Source: Ipomoea triloba | Lineage: Eukaryota > Streptophyta > Magnoliopsida > Solanales > Convolvulaceae | Length of the DNA stretch: 64,000 nucleotides | Direction of reading: 5' to 3' | Assembly (NCBI RefSeq): GCF_003576645.1 | Contig: NC_044918.1 | Coordinates: forward strand, 20,274,329 to 20,338,328 | Shown here: positions 12,642 to 23,660 of the stretch, piece by piece | Layout: each line of letters starts with the position of its first letter | Numbering within the stretch: the first letter of the stretch is position 1 | Made by a program: the position numbers and the translations under genes | The notes under the pieces: generated by a model | The model's database searches: none | Told to the model about the DNA's origin: nothing | What the model saw: only the letters and a program-made list of their open reading frames with translations

Positions 12642-15600
12642 ATGTGTATTCAAGACTCAGAGCAAGTCGGTGAGGGGATGGAAAATCTTGAAATTTCTGA
12701 AACTGAAGAGAATTCCAAGAATTGGGCTTCTTCCCACTCTCCAGGTGAAACTACAAATACCCAGATTCAGACTTCCAGCCTTTCTGCTAAGAGAAATTCA
12801 TTTCCGGTAGGTATTATTTGAATATAAAAAAAAAAAAATTTATTGTATGTATTCGATCTGTAGACATATTTCGAATGGTTTAATGTTTATTTCAATATTT
12901 GAGGATGTTATTGTTGTTGCTGATGCTGTTTGCACATCTTAAGGTGTGTTTCTTGATTTGATGTTCTTGTCAATTTTGGAGAAATTTCGACCTATGTGTT
13001 CTCTGGAGGTCAATTTTCCTGATCTAAAGATGATTTGCATATAGAAGGCTAATTCTCCAGTGGAATTATCATAAACAAACTTTAAAAAAAAAAAAAAAAA
13101 GCATTACAAATGGTAGTAGTTGGAATACTTTATGGTTCTTCAATTATTGATACTGAGCCAATAAAGCTATTCTTTTTTGTTTATATGAAAGTATTAATTG
13201 TTTGTTTGATGACAGAAAATTCTAATCCAGTTATGATATTTCTAGAGTATTAGTGGCTTTTCATCTTTATGAGAACTAATTATAAAGTTTTGACTTGTAA
13301 TTTTCAAGAATTTTTTTGGGCCTGGATAGGAAAATTTTTGTTGGATCCTTGTTTTCAAGTTAGATGGTGAAAACCATAATTGACATGTTACTGTTGTAGC
13401 TATGGCCAAAATTGGAAAACGCCTCTCTACTTCTTTCTCCATTTCAAGAGAACTGAACTTCAATTGGACAATCTCGTGTTTTGTCACTTTCCTGCAATAA
13501 GTGATGTAATCAATTGGTGATTTTCTTTTTGTAGTTTGTTTTCAATTGGTTAGAACCTTGAGTCATGTAGAGTAACAATGGTCTGTTTTAGGAATTGTGC
13601 AATACATTAGATTTAGAAACCAATTTTGCCAAAACATTTCTATATTGACAAAAAATGTAGAATTTCCTTCATCTTGAGAGAGGATCTTGCTGCCTTTTGC
13701 GTGAACTAACTTGCTTTTTCAATCCAGCTCAATGTCTTCTTCTTTTGATCTAACCATTAGGGACGTCAAGGACTTGCAAAATGTTTTCCTAGCATTTGCT
13801 TTTTGTTTGTTAAACGCTCTGCGAACAAGACTGCCCATCTCATTGTTAGGGAAGCCTTATCTTTGTCAGATCGTATGGAATAGTCCTCCGACCATTCCTT
13901 CCCTTCGCTTTGTCATGTACTTGCTATTGATTTAAGGAATTAAACTCTGTTTTGCTTTTAAAAAAAAAAACTTACTTTTGCAATGTATTTTCTCAATGCA
14001 TTTCTTCTCAGCAAATTAATATAAACCTGTTTGTGTTCATATTGTAATGCTGCCAAACAGTTACTTGTTGTAAAAAATTATCTCATTTATGCTGCTAATG
14101 CTTGTCGTTTTTTAAATGTTGTTATTATTTTTTTTTTTTTCATTTGTAATTCTTGATGTTATTCTATTTTTTGCTTACATTTTCTCGTTTTTCATTCCCA
14201 GCTGGACAGCATTTGTGAGGACACAGCTATTGTCGATGGAAGGCAGATAATTATGAATAATTTCCTACCTGCCTTAAGGTCAGGAGAGTGGTCAGATATT
14301 GGAGGTCGTCATGATATGGAGGATACTCACATCTGTATTACAGACCTAGCTAAAAGTTTTGGTGATGGAATACTCGGCGAGGAAGCTGTCTCCTTCTATG
14401 GAGTAAGTTCTTTAACTTACTATACCATCGTCTTCCCTGGCATTGCTCTCCTTTCACTAATGTTGTTATGGTCCACATATAACTCATAATGCTCTATAAC
14501 ATTTAGGTCAAGATAGAATCTTAGGTGGTTGGTGTAATATCTGCTTTTGAGTGCCTGATAACTATAACATTCTATATATCATTTTTCATGTTGCCACCCA
14601 TTTTTGAGACTTTGGATTTATTTGGCTTAACTTTTCAAACTATCATCCCATTTGTTGTTAAGCATGTGACCGATTTTTATTGACCTAACTTTATGTTAAG
14701 AATGTGTCTCCTTGCCCACACGGGTAGCTCAGTTGGTTCTTGGGTGGTAGATTGTGGGCAAGGACGCAATATTGAGCCCTGACAGCACCAGTGTGGGAGT
14801 TAGGCACTGGCCCTCCCACTTAATAGGCCACTGAGTCACCGTGATTTACCACATCCACAAATCCTGTTGGGCTGGGATGTGGGGGGCCCTAGGGCGAGGG
14901 GTTTCACCTTTTGTGGGCAAGAATGCGCATGAATAAATGGATTTGTCAGTAATGATGACTTGACATTTGAGATGGGGGTATTTATTGCATTCTACCTTAG
15001 GTAAATACAACTATTCAGCTGAATTTCCAATAATAGATGAATTTGCTTTTATTGAAGTGGGTAGTTGACTGGTTAAGTATTTAAGTCAGTCTTGTTTTGG
15101 ATTTGGTTTGCAAGTGTCCATTTCAACTTATCAGTTCCATTTATTCTCTCTCTCGAAACAAAAGATCATCTGCTTAACATTTTTCAGTTTATGATCATTT
15201 GAAGAACTATTTGGTTTTTGTTGCCATATACAACTCCAAAATGGGATAAGTAATATGTTTATGAACTTTCCCCCTGTGGGAACTTCTAATTACTTTTTCT
15301 AGTTTTTACTAGTGAAGTTCAAATATTCAATTGATCTAGCAAAAGCTGAAGTGATTACTGATAAGTAAAGTAAAATTATAAGCTGATTATGCGGCAGATT
15401 TGTTTAACCATTCCATTTATGGTAACGTGCCTGACGAGACAAGTTCTAGTGACAGGTCTTTGATGGACATGGTGGGAAGGGCGCATCACATTTCGTACGT
15501 GATCACTTGCCAAGGATTATTGTCGAGGATGCCGATTTTCCATTGGCGCTTGAAAAGGTCGTCACAAGGTCATTCATGGAGACCGATGCTGCCTTTGCAA

Positions 15601-16311
15601 AGTCGTGTTCTCTGGACTCCGCCTTATCCTCTGGCACGACAGCGCTCACTGCAATGATATTTGGAAGGTACGTATACATTACTACTGCACTTAAACACAC
15701 CGTTTATTCTTTTTGAATTTGTATTCACGGGATATGTTATTTCTTTCAGATCATTGCTCGTGGCAAATGCTGGGGATTGCAGGGCCGTGCTATCTAGACG
15801 TGGGCTGGCGATAGAAATGTCGAAGGATCATAGGCCGTGCTGTTCTAACGAAAGGACACGGATCGAGTCCCTAGGTGGATTTGTAGATGATGGGTACTTG
15901 AATGGGCAGTTGGGCGTGACCCGGGCTTTAGGCGACTGGCATATCAAAGGACTAAAGGAGGACGACAACAGCGGGCCGTTAAGTGCTGAACCCGAACTAA
16001 AACTGACAACACTATCCAAAGAGGACGAGTTCTTGATAATCGGGAGCGATGGAATATGGGATGTCTTCAGAAGCCAAAACGCGGTGGACTTTGCGAGGAG
16101 GAGATTGCAGGAGCACAACAACGTGAAACTATGCTGCAAGGAAATAGTGGACGAGGCAAAAAAACGCGGGGCAATAGACAACTTAACAGCAGTTATAGTG
16201 TGTTTTCACTCCGAACCGCCCCCTCCAATAGGCACTGTCCCGAGAACAAGGGTCCGGAGGAGTATCTCTGCAGAAGGATTGCAGAATCTCAGAAGTTTTC
16301 TTGAAGGATAA
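12642..16311 (+). CDS. Protein phosphatase 2C (PPM family)
   Basis: Spliced CDS 12642-12806, 14202-14402, 15456-15667, 15750-16311 (1,140 nt, 379 aa); every junction is GT-AG and the frame is kept. The enzyme removes phosphate from Ser/Thr using two metal ions. Visible PP2C motifs are SDIGGRHDMED (residues 86-96), VFDGHGG (123-129, metal ligand D125), VANAGDCRAVL (197-207), LGVTRALGDW (247-256), IGSDGIWDV (290-298, D293) and DNLTAV (336-341, D336). All expected metal-binding acidic residues are present. The N-terminal 70 residues are acidic and Ser/Thr-rich without a signal peptide, suggesting a cytosolic or nuclear enzyme. The length suits plant PP2Cs of the DBP1/PP2C27 neighbourhood, but I cannot assign the member. 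The ATG at 12642 follows a CT-rich leader. An AATAAA occurs at 16651. Confidence 0.93.
14718..14935 (+). mobile_element. tRNA-derived SINE in PP2C intron 2
   Basis: The segment CACACGGGTAGCTCAGTTGG carries a good pol III A box (TAGCTCAGTTGG). About 45 bp later TATTGAGCCCTG resembles a decayed B box (GGTTCGANNCY). A GC-rich body follows (GTGGGAGTTAGGCACTGG, GGGCCCTAGGGCGAGGGG), unlike the AT-rich intron around it. No clear target duplication or tail was found. Sense orientation relative to the gene. Confidence 0.55.
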
Positions 16312-16722
16312 TAAAACTGCACCCTTTATTGATTCAAAAATTTAATTTTTTTGACAGGCTATATGAGAGTGAAAATTATTGCAGAAGACTATTCTGAGGA
16401 TATCAACAGATCAGAAAGACAAGAGGAAGAGACCAAACTGGATTTATTTGCAGTGTACAATAATTTTTCTATTAATACAATGATAATGACGACAAGTGAT
16501 ATTCTTGTGGAACCTTGTACATATGTCACAGATTATGTTTTGTATTATGTAAACTGTAAAGCATCCATTTTATTACCAAATGGCTGTAGGAATAAGCCTT
16601 TATTGTGGGGGGTGGGGAGTGGGTAAGGTGGAGGATGAAATTTGTACAACAATAAAATGCTGCATTATGCATAAAACAGAAGAATTGTAACAACTGCTAA
16701 ATTTTATGATTATTCTCCCTAA

Positions 16723-16960
16723 CTGAATACCATTAGGGTTCTCCGAGTACAGTGATTTGTCACATTTAGTCTTAAACTTTCAAATTAACTTCATTGATCC
16801 TTCTGACTTTCAAATTATTAGCATCTCTAGTCCTTCGACTTTTAAACTGTTACCATTTGTAATTTGGAACGTTGAAGGACCTGAGTAGTTAATTTGAAAA
16901 TTTATGACTAAAATAAACTTCTTACTCAAGAGACCTAGATGACATTAACTCCAACTATAA
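16723..16960. repeat. MULE-TIR-like repeat fragment
   Basis: Sequence of the type 'TTAGGGTTCTCCGAGTACAG...ACATTTAGTC...CTTTCAAATT' resembles a diverged terminal repeat of the MULE family found complete at 56713-61631 and as a MITE at 42444-42950. A related fragment lies at 25875-26025. No target duplication was found for either. Confidence 0.45.
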
Positions 16961-17177
16961 ATTCATATCTCTCTATTACACCATTTTTTATCAGTGAGGT
17001 GAATTGTTATCCATTTTTAGCACTAAATTGTGAAGTTGAAGTGCAATTTGGAGTAAAAAAGAGTAATAGAAATTGAGTGCTATTAACCAAAGTTTTTATT
17101 ATGATAACAAAGAGGGTTTAGTAGGATATATGCATAATAGATTAATTGACTGGCAGGCAATTAACAGACTTGAAATT

Positions 17178-17639
17178 TCATTCAAATGCCCTAGCATTCT
17201 CCCTGCGGACCTCTTCTTCTTCTTCCTCTCCTGCATTTCGGGCTTTGAAAAATTTGTGGATCTCCTCTGGTGTCTTCCCCTTGATGAGATCAGCAACAGT
17301 TTGGCAGGTAAGATCAAGCAAGCTCTTGATGTTGAGGTAATTAGCAGCCCTAATGAGATCAAACAATGTTTCGCGGTTAACTTTGACGAAATTAGCATCG
17401 AAGGCCTTGAGATTGTAGAAATCTTTGGTCCCCTTCGCGGCCTCGATGTGGCGTTTGCAGTAGTCTATAACCATGCCCAAGATCTTGCTAGTTACCTCAG
17501 GGACGGGGATGGTGATGGTAGTGTCATCGTTATCCACAATCATGTACTTCAGCATCTGTGATTCAAGCGCCACCGCCTCCTCCACTTGGAAGCTCTCCCC
17601 GTCGGAACTCTTCAAAATGATAATCTTTGAGGAAGACAT
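17178..17639 (-). CDS. SKP1-like protein, copy A (C-terminus diverged)
   Basis: Intronless, 153 aa. SKP1 links CUL1 to F-box proteins in SCF ubiquitin ligases in nucleus and cytosol. The start at 17639 ([15 protein letters not shown]) was chosen because it matches the usual ASK start; an upstream in-frame Met at 17675 would add 12 unusual residues. The BTB/POZ-like fold is visible ([36 protein letters not shown]), followed by the Skp1 dimerisation helices ([16 protein letters not shown]). The end is abnormal: where relatives and copy B have FTPEEEEE...RRENAWAFE, this copy has [21 protein letters not shown]. It lacks the FTP turn and changes W to R in the F-box-binding tail. It may be specialised or losing function. 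Confidence 0.88.
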   Translation of the reverse strand: MSSSKIIILKSSDGESFQVEEAVALESQMLKYMIVDNDDTTITIPVPEVTSKILGMVIDYCKRHIEAAKGTKDFYNLKAFDANFVKVNRETLFDLIRAANYLNIKSLLDLTCQTVADLIKGKTPEEIHKFFKARNAGEEEEEEVRRENARAFE

Positions 17640-17676
17640 TGGAATTTTGTAGGATGAAATTTGGGAGAAAACCACA

Positions 17677-17790
17677 GGGGTTCTCTTGATTGTGATTTGT
17701 GAATTGGGTTTCTTCAGAGGCCTGAGTCAAGTCCATGAGGACCATGACGCCTAATCTGACAACTTTTTAAGAGGGGAGGATTATGTGTCC
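17677..17790 (-). promoter_or_regulatory. Duplicated upstream region of SKP1-like A
   Basis: About 110 bp upstream of the gene (TTCTTCAGAGG, GAGTCAAGTCCATGAGGACC, TTTTTAAGAGGGGAGGA) is nearly identical to 20235-20345 upstream of copy B. The promoter-proximal region was therefore copied with the gene. No defined transcription factor site is claimed. Confidence 0.5.
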
Positions 17791-17867
17791 AAAGTTCATT
17801 GATGGTTTAAAAAAGAGCTCTAGTACGTGCTACTGGTTAAATTTGCCAGTAGTGGCAACCAACAATC

Positions 17868-17960
17868 AGCTTAACTTTTTAGATGAGATGAAACACATGT
17901 TTTAATTTGGTATCCGATTTAATGATATGCCAAAGGTCATCTGTTCAAATCTCCGCGTCA
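17868..17960 (+). mobile_element. TRIM LTR/PBS fragment
   Basis: The motifs CTTTTTAGATGAGATG, ACACATGTTTTAATTTGG and TATCCGATTT mirror the LTR end and primer-binding site of the TRIM at 10070 (CTTTTAGTTGAGATGGAGCACATGCTTCA, TATCAGAGCC) with substitutions. No second LTR was seen. Confidence 0.45.
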
Positions 17961-18537
17961 TCATAAAAAGAGACCAGACTTAGTTTTAGTGTATTAGATA
18001 TACATTTATTTTGATTTACAATACACTAAAAATGAATCTACAGTACATCAAGGGTTTGTTTGGAAATGTATTTTGAAAAATGATTTTCATAAATAATTCA
18101 TTTGATGATATTTGGCCGAAAGTCAAGATCAAAATAATATTTTTTTGGTTAAAAATTAACAAATTGTATTTTTTTTTCTATTTTGTTCATTTTAAAAAAC
18201 ACGAACATAAATCTATTACAAAGTTATTTCTTATAAAGCAAATTAAAAAAATGGTCATTGACTATTGCCTTTTTAAAAAAAAAATTGATAATTTAACTCC
18301 TTAAACTATTGAATTTTAAGTCGAAATGATCCTCCGCTAGCCTTGTCTACAAATTGGAGGGCAAAATGAGAAAATCATTCCAACTTATCCAATTTTTCTT
18401 CTTCCTCTCCAACCAATCACCATTCAATGCATCTTTGTTGAATCAACATATCCCACTTGTGGCATTGAATTATTGTAGTGATAGTGGCCTAGCATTTGGT
18501 TATTACCTGGAAGTGCGGAACAAAGTTCATAACTTTT

Positions 18538-20345
18538 ATTGCAGAAGACTATTCTGAGGATATCAACAGATCGAAAGACAAAAGGAAGAGATCGAAAGAC
18601 TAAAAGTGGTAATATATATAACATAAAAATTAACATTAATGAGTTTATTATAATTTATCATTTCTCTTTAGAAATTATAGTTAATCGAAAATAATAATGA
18701 AATTTTAACTCTCATTCCTATTCTCTTCCTCCTTCAAAATCATACTCAAAATTCACAATGACCATAAATTCATACTACGTATCATTATTTATTCCAATTA
18801 CACCAAATTTTACTAGTGATGTGATTTGTTTTGCATTTTTAGCACTACATTGTGATTTGTGAAGTTCAAGTGCAATTTGGGGAGAGAAAGAGCAATAGAA
18901 GGTGAGTCCTAATTAACCAAGAGTCTTTTTTTAAAACAATAATTAAGTTTAACAGAGTTGTAACGAAAGGAAAGCATCACTAAAAGCAGTGATGTCTATA
19001 ATTCAAAGACTAAATTTGTTATTAATACTTGTGTATGTCTCATATGTTATTAGAATATGACATGTGTTGGAGTGTAATGCAATGAAACAAAGTGGAATGG
19101 AGCAATAACACCTATGCATGTGGTTCGAACCTGAGTTGGGTCCGTTAAGTGGGTCGGGGTAATTCCCCCACCATTGATATAACCTTATAGACATATGTGA
19201 TAAGTCCTCACCTATATAGGAATGTCTACGATGCTAATTGATACTAGTGACTCAAAGTCAAGTGTGGAGACAATATTGATTTTTTACGTGTTACAAACTC
19301 AAAACTTTCAAAATTCACTTTTGAGTAGGCACTGGGTAAAACAAATCTAAGCTCATGTAAATTAGCGGTGAGATGTTAATATGTTATATGTGTTTGGATG
19401 ACATTTGTATATTTATATGGATTAAGTGTATAAGTTAGAGACTAAAACAGTTACTAATTAAAAAACAATTAGGGACTAAAATTGCATTATTTTTTCCTAG
19501 TATTTTTGGTTCAATCATGGAATAGAATTCAAAATCCACAAGCTAATAATGGTACAGAGAGCTGCTTAAACATTAGTGTAAGAAAAGGGTATCACATACA
19601 TTATTATGATAACAAAGAGGATTTATTTAGTAGAATACATGCATAGCACCCATCATTAAAGCAAGCAAACAGGCAATTAACATACTTGAAATTTCACTCA
19701 AAAGCCCAAGCATTCTCCCTACGGATCTCTTCTTCTTCCTCTGGTGTGAAGGGAGTTTTGATTTTGAAAGTTTTGCTGATCTCCTCTGGTGTCTTCCCCT
19801 TGATCATATCAGCAACAGTTTGACAGGTAAGATCAAGCAAGCTCTTGATGTTGAGGAAATTAGCAGCCAGGACGAGATCAAACAGAGTTTCCTGGTTAAC
19901 TTTGACGAAATTAGCATCGAAGTCCTTGAGATCGTCGAAATTAATGGTCCCCTTCGCGGCCTCGACGTGGCGTTTGCAGTACTCTATAGCCATGCCCAAG
20001 ATCTTGCTAGTTACCTCAGGAACGGGGATGGTGATGGTAGTGTCATCGTTATCCACAATCATGTACTTGAGCATCTGTGACTCAAGCGCCACGGCCTCCT
20101 CCACCTCGAAGATCTCCCCATCAGAACTCTTCAAAATGATGGTCTTTGAGGAAGACATCGGAATTTTCTTAGGATGAAATTTGGGAGAAAACCAAAGGGA
20201 ATGTAAAGCAAAAAAAAAGCGATGCAATCTATTATTCTCTTCTCTTGATTGTGATATGTGAATTGGGTTTCTTCAGAGGACTGAGTCAAGTCCATGAGGA
20301 CCATGACGCCTAATCTAACAACTTTTTAAGAGGGGAGGACGATGT
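18538..20345. repeat. Local segmental duplication, copy 2
   Basis: Partner of 16377-17790. Opens with GCAGAAGACTATTCTGAGG and ATATCAACAGATC at 18541-18572, a displaced piece of the PP2C 3' flank, and ends in the shared SKP1 promoter region. About 600 bp of DNA at roughly 18960-19600 is absent from copy 1 and looks like later insertion. It contains GTGGTTCGAACCTG, a pol III B-box-like motif, at 19120-19133. Confidence 0.8.
19694..20158 (-). CDS. SKP1-like protein, copy B
   Basis: Intronless, 154 aa, the most canonical of the three. The start at 20158 gives [15 protein letters not shown]; an upstream in-frame ATG at 20227 would add a non-conserved 23-residue leader. SKP1 adaptor of SCF E3 ligases. 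It has the N-terminal BTB/POZ-like CUL1-binding part (about residues 5-100, with [38 protein letters not shown]) and the C-terminal F-box-binding helices ending [14 protein letters not shown] and RRENAWAFE, close to the family consensus. The 5' region is shared with copy A. Presumably expressed, since the reading frame and key tail residues are intact. Confidence 0.92.
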   Translation of the reverse strand: MSSSKTIILKSSDGEIFEVEEAVALESQMLKYMIVDNDDTTITIPVPEVTSKILGMAIEYCKRHVEAAKGTINFDDLKDFDANFVKVNQETLFDLVLAANFLNIKSLLDLTCQTVADMIKGKTPEEISKTFKIKTPFTPEEEEEIRRENAWAFE

Positions 20346-20639
20346 ATTCAAAGTTCATTGGTGGTTAAAAAAAAAATACTTCATCCAATCTCAAAAATTA
20401 TTCTAAACTTTTACTGTACAAATTTGATTGGAGAAAGAAAAAAAGAAATAGATAAACATCATAACCCCCTTGATTTTGAACATTGTTTTGAACTTTAATT
20501 TTATCGGCGACGACCGTTTGTTATTTAGTTTGTGTTATAGAGGTTTTTATTTTTATTTTTTGTTTTTACTATAGGAAGGAAAGTAGCTAAGTTGGGGAAA
20601 TTGGGTCAGACATTTTCACTTTTCAAGAGGGTTTAATTT

Positions 20640-20719
20640 CATTGGATTAAAAATAAAAAAAAAAATAAAAAAAATAAAAAAAATAAAAAAAAAAAAAAGA
20701 AGAAGAAGAAGAAGAAGAA
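20640..20719 (+). repeat. A-rich tract and (GAA)n microsatellite
   Basis: A run of A with interspersed T (20646-20697) is followed by about seven GAA/AGA units (20698-20719). ORFs over it are low-complexity only. Confidence 0.85.
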
Positions 20720-20820
20720 CGAAACTGAGGTTTTTGAAACAAACCAAAGTAGCCCAATGGTTTTGGATTTTCTTGGTGCTCCAAGCAACCCAAAAAATGT
20801 GAAAAGGGCGGGTACCAATC

Positions 20821-21063
20821 ATTATTGTGTGGACCATGGTCCACACAGCTGTGTGGACCATACTATCAAATAATGTACATTCAATATAAAATAATGTACA
20901 TTATATTCAGGGGATGTACATTATTTGTGTACTGAATGTACATTATTTTTGTAGTATAAAAATAATGTACATTCAGTACAAAAATAATGTACATTTAGTA
21001 CATTAAAAATGTACATTTTATTATGGTCCACACAGCTGCGTGGACCATGGTCCACACAATAAT
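20821..21063. mobile_element. MITE built of nested palindromes
   Basis: About 41-bp terminal inverted repeats (ATTATTGTGTGGACCATGG... and ...CCATGGTCCACACAATAAT) enclose 160 bp. Each terminus contains the perfect 16-bp palindrome GTGGACCATGGTCCAC. The left end also has the palindrome CACACAGCTGTGTG, changed to CAGCTGCG on the right. The interior holds about seven copies of the palindrome AATGTACATT or its core. No coding capacity. GCGGGTAC occurs close outside both ends (20811-20818 and 21070-21077) but not in a register that proves a target duplication. Confidence 0.7.
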
Positions 21064-21436
21064 TTGCCGGCGGGTACATGCCCTCACAAATCAATGAGTT
21101 TTGTTAGCTTGGAATTGAAGTGTAGTGGGCTGAGCAATACTGCCACAGTTCAAATCTTAGCGGACCTAGTTGGCTACTCCACTCTAAAAGTCCGATATTA
21201 TTTTCCTAAGTGAAACCCTTTGATACTCGAACTGCAACTATATAAATTCGATTATGCAAGTGCACTTATCGTGTTTGAGTATAGAGGGTTGAGTGTCGTA
21301 TCTCACAGGGACTACAACTCTACAAGTATTGGTATTACCTGAGAAAATTTCATAATTATTACTCCGTACATACATTAGATGTACACTTGGAAAAGTTGGT
21401 TATTACGTGCAGTTAATTATTTTCAATTATTAGATC
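21064..21436. other. Retroelement-like leader, unassigned
   Basis: The stretch GTGTTTGAGTATAGAGGG...GTATCTCACAGGGAC (21270-21310) has the style of sequence near plant retrotransposon LTRs, but no paired LTR or coding region was found. At 21113-21180 (GTAGTGGGCTGAGCAATAC...CAGTTCAAATC) there is a weak tRNA/SINE-like impression only. Confidence 0.3.
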
Positions 21437-21950
21437 TCTCATGAGAGAACATTCTCCCAGATAAAAAGTAAGAACTAATATGATCCATCCATCTAGATAG
21501 ATCAACGGTTGAGTGGTGCTGAAAAATAAAGGGGAAAAAGGGTGGGTTAGTTTTATAAATATTGCAAATTTGAAAGTTTGCAATGATTATAAAATTGACC
21601 CGATATTTTTTTAAACTAAAACCATCAATAATTGATGAACGCTAGTGGCTTATTGAGATTAGTCATTACTTTTTACAAGAAGACCATGTTCTCATTTGAT
21701 CCTACCCTTATATATATGTGTGAGGGTTCAAGTGAGAACAAGTTCACAGGTAAAAAGTGATGACTGATCTGATTCATCTATTTGGATAGATCAACAGTTG
21801 AAAGTTGGTGAAAAATAAGGAGAAAAGTTGCAAGGTTAGTTTTATAAAATTGACCCATGTTTTTTTTTTACTAATACCCTCAATTGTTGATGAACTCTGA
21901 TGGGTGTCGTTGATCAGTCATCACTTTTGCAAGAAGACCCTGTTATAAAT
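21437..21950 (+). repeat. Two diverged direct copies of a ~240-bp repeat
   Basis: Copy 1 (about 21437-21690) and copy 2 (about 21726-21950) share the same order of motifs: GAGAACA, AAAAAGTRA, ATCTAGATAGATCAACGGTTGA (TTTGGATAGATCAACAGTTGA in copy 2), GAAAAATAA, GGTTAGTTTTATAAA, ATTGATGAACTC, GTCATCACTTTT and AAGAAGACC. No coding capacity. Probably a non-autonomous element present twice. Confidence 0.65.
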
Positions 21951-22499
21951 AATTATATATAGTGGTAGAGAAAGTGTGTTTTATTCAATTTTGAGTTTTA
22001 AACCCTACTATCATATTATTCTCAAAAAAAACCCTACTATCATATTCAAATCTATTTATTTTGTTTGTTTTACTATGCTAGTGTCTTGGAATGAGATTCA
22101 AATCATAAAAGTATGAAAAAAGTCATTCTCTTATGAAATTCTACTTTTGTCTTTTTGAATAGAAAATAAGGGAAAAAAGTGCTTTTAAGAATAATATAAT
22201 CTTTCACCTCAAAGTAAACATAATACAAAACATGCAAACAAATATATTGATCAAGCCTTATAAGCAGAAAAAATGGACGTACTAACTATAATAGTAAACC
22301 TTAAAACTACTCTGATATGTATCTCAAGAGCCACAAACCCAAACAGTTTAGCCATCATCCCTTGCATCTGCAAAATCATCACCTTCATTCAAACATTTAG
22401 CCATGATGCCCATCAACCAATTCCTACTCCTTCGCAATGAAAGACATCAATATATACTATCTACTAGTGACTATCAAACTGAATCAACACTTCAACCTC
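21951..22499. other. Intergenic, nothing recognised
   Basis: AT-rich DNA, becoming less so after 22250. No convincing gene. Confidence 0.35.
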
Positions 22500-22700
22500 G
22501 CTCTTGCTAGGAATATCCCAGCTATAACTATCATCATCCCCATCTCACGAGATCACTTTAAACCTCCACCACCAATTTTTCCCATCACTAACCTCTACCA
22601 CCACTAACATCTTCTACAATCACTTGGGCTCTAACTCCAAATGTTCCCCTACACTCCACCACTACACCCCATCCCCATTACAAAGATCTTTCGAGTAAAA
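22500..22700 (-). pseudogene. Decayed coding remnant, family unknown
   Basis: Read on the minus strand, the region gives protein-like pieces in shifting frames: GVRAQVIVEDVSGG, then DGKNWWWRFKVIS, a stop, then DGDDDSYSWDIPSKSEVEVLIQF. Composition is coding-like and less AT-rich than the flanks. Several stops and shifts mean it is not functional. I do not recognise the family; a captured or processed gene piece is possible. Confidence 0.3.
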
Positions 22701-23640
22701 GACCCAAAAAACATTAAAAATTTTCCCCTTCATTAAAAAAAAAAAAGGTTAAAGGCCTATTTAAATCTCTCCTCATAATCAAGACATCACCCAGAAACAC
22801 CACAATTAAAAAATGCACAATGCATATTGTAGAATTCGGCAATTACAAAATTTCATAAATTAGAAAATAAAAAACACACAACGACACAACAAAGATAATA
22901 AACACGGAGTATGAAATATCCAAAATTGACAACTCCAAAATAGATAAATTTAACAAAATATAGAATCATCTATTTATGTGATGCGGATGATTTACTGCAA
23001 TAATCAAGTATAATCGCATATTACAGCAAATTTGCAATCCTTTATCGTCCACCATTTGTTGACGATTGTCTACAATCAACACCTAGGTTAGTTGGCAGCC
23101 TAGTGGGGTCGAAGTGTAGATTTCTCTCTAAAAGTGCATTAGGAGTTTGAGGGTTTTATTTGTAACTTGGAGGTGTCATATATTTGCATATATTAAATGT
23201 ATATAATATAATTGTCCAAAGGCTAATTATTTGGATTAGGCCCAATTAAGTTATATCATGGTCTAATAGGGACAAACGTTTTAACCCTATACTCCGCAAC
23301 AAAAAACTAAATGTATAAATTGTATAATAATAAACGACAAACAACTTCTTTGTAAGATCCTTACAAAGGGATGCCAATTTGGTGATATGATATATGTTAT
23401 CTCATATTTGTAATGGAGTAGACAAATTGGGATGATTCTATAAGACCAGTAGCAACATCATATTATTTGACATTACCTCTATGGTATCCCTAGGATCTAA
23501 AAAAATCAGTAGAATTCTTTGTACATGTGCTTCTAAAGGAACAACCATAGGACAATGCTATAAGACATTGTTAGGAACATTGTAATTTAGATTTGATGAT
23601 GTCAAATAAGTTAGAAAATTAGGTCCTTGTTAGGAATAAT
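22701..23640. other. Intergenic, nothing recognised
   Basis: AT-rich. Short direct repeats near 23573-23605 and 23624-23655 share TTGTTAGGAA and TAGATTT(T)GATGAT. No gene. Confidence 0.35.
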
Positions 23641-23660
23641 TGTTAATAGATTTTGATGAT

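Larger units (their letters stand above)
16377..17790. repeat. Local segmental duplication, copy 1
   Basis: This segment runs from the PP2C 3' flank (GCAGAAGACTATTCTGAGG, 16381-) through the first SKP1-like gene and its upstream region. It corresponds block by block to 18538-20345: the PP2C-tail scrap at 16377-16438 matches 18538-18600, 16966-17097 matches about 18774-18930, and the gene plus about 110 bp of promoter matches 19694-20345. The two copies have diverged and copy 2 carries extra inserted DNA. Confidence 0.8.

Noticed and set aside
19100..19140. A tRNA gene suggested by GGTTCGAACCTG
   Set aside because: Only a B-box-like motif is present. No cloverleaf, acceptor stem or A box could be paired around it.
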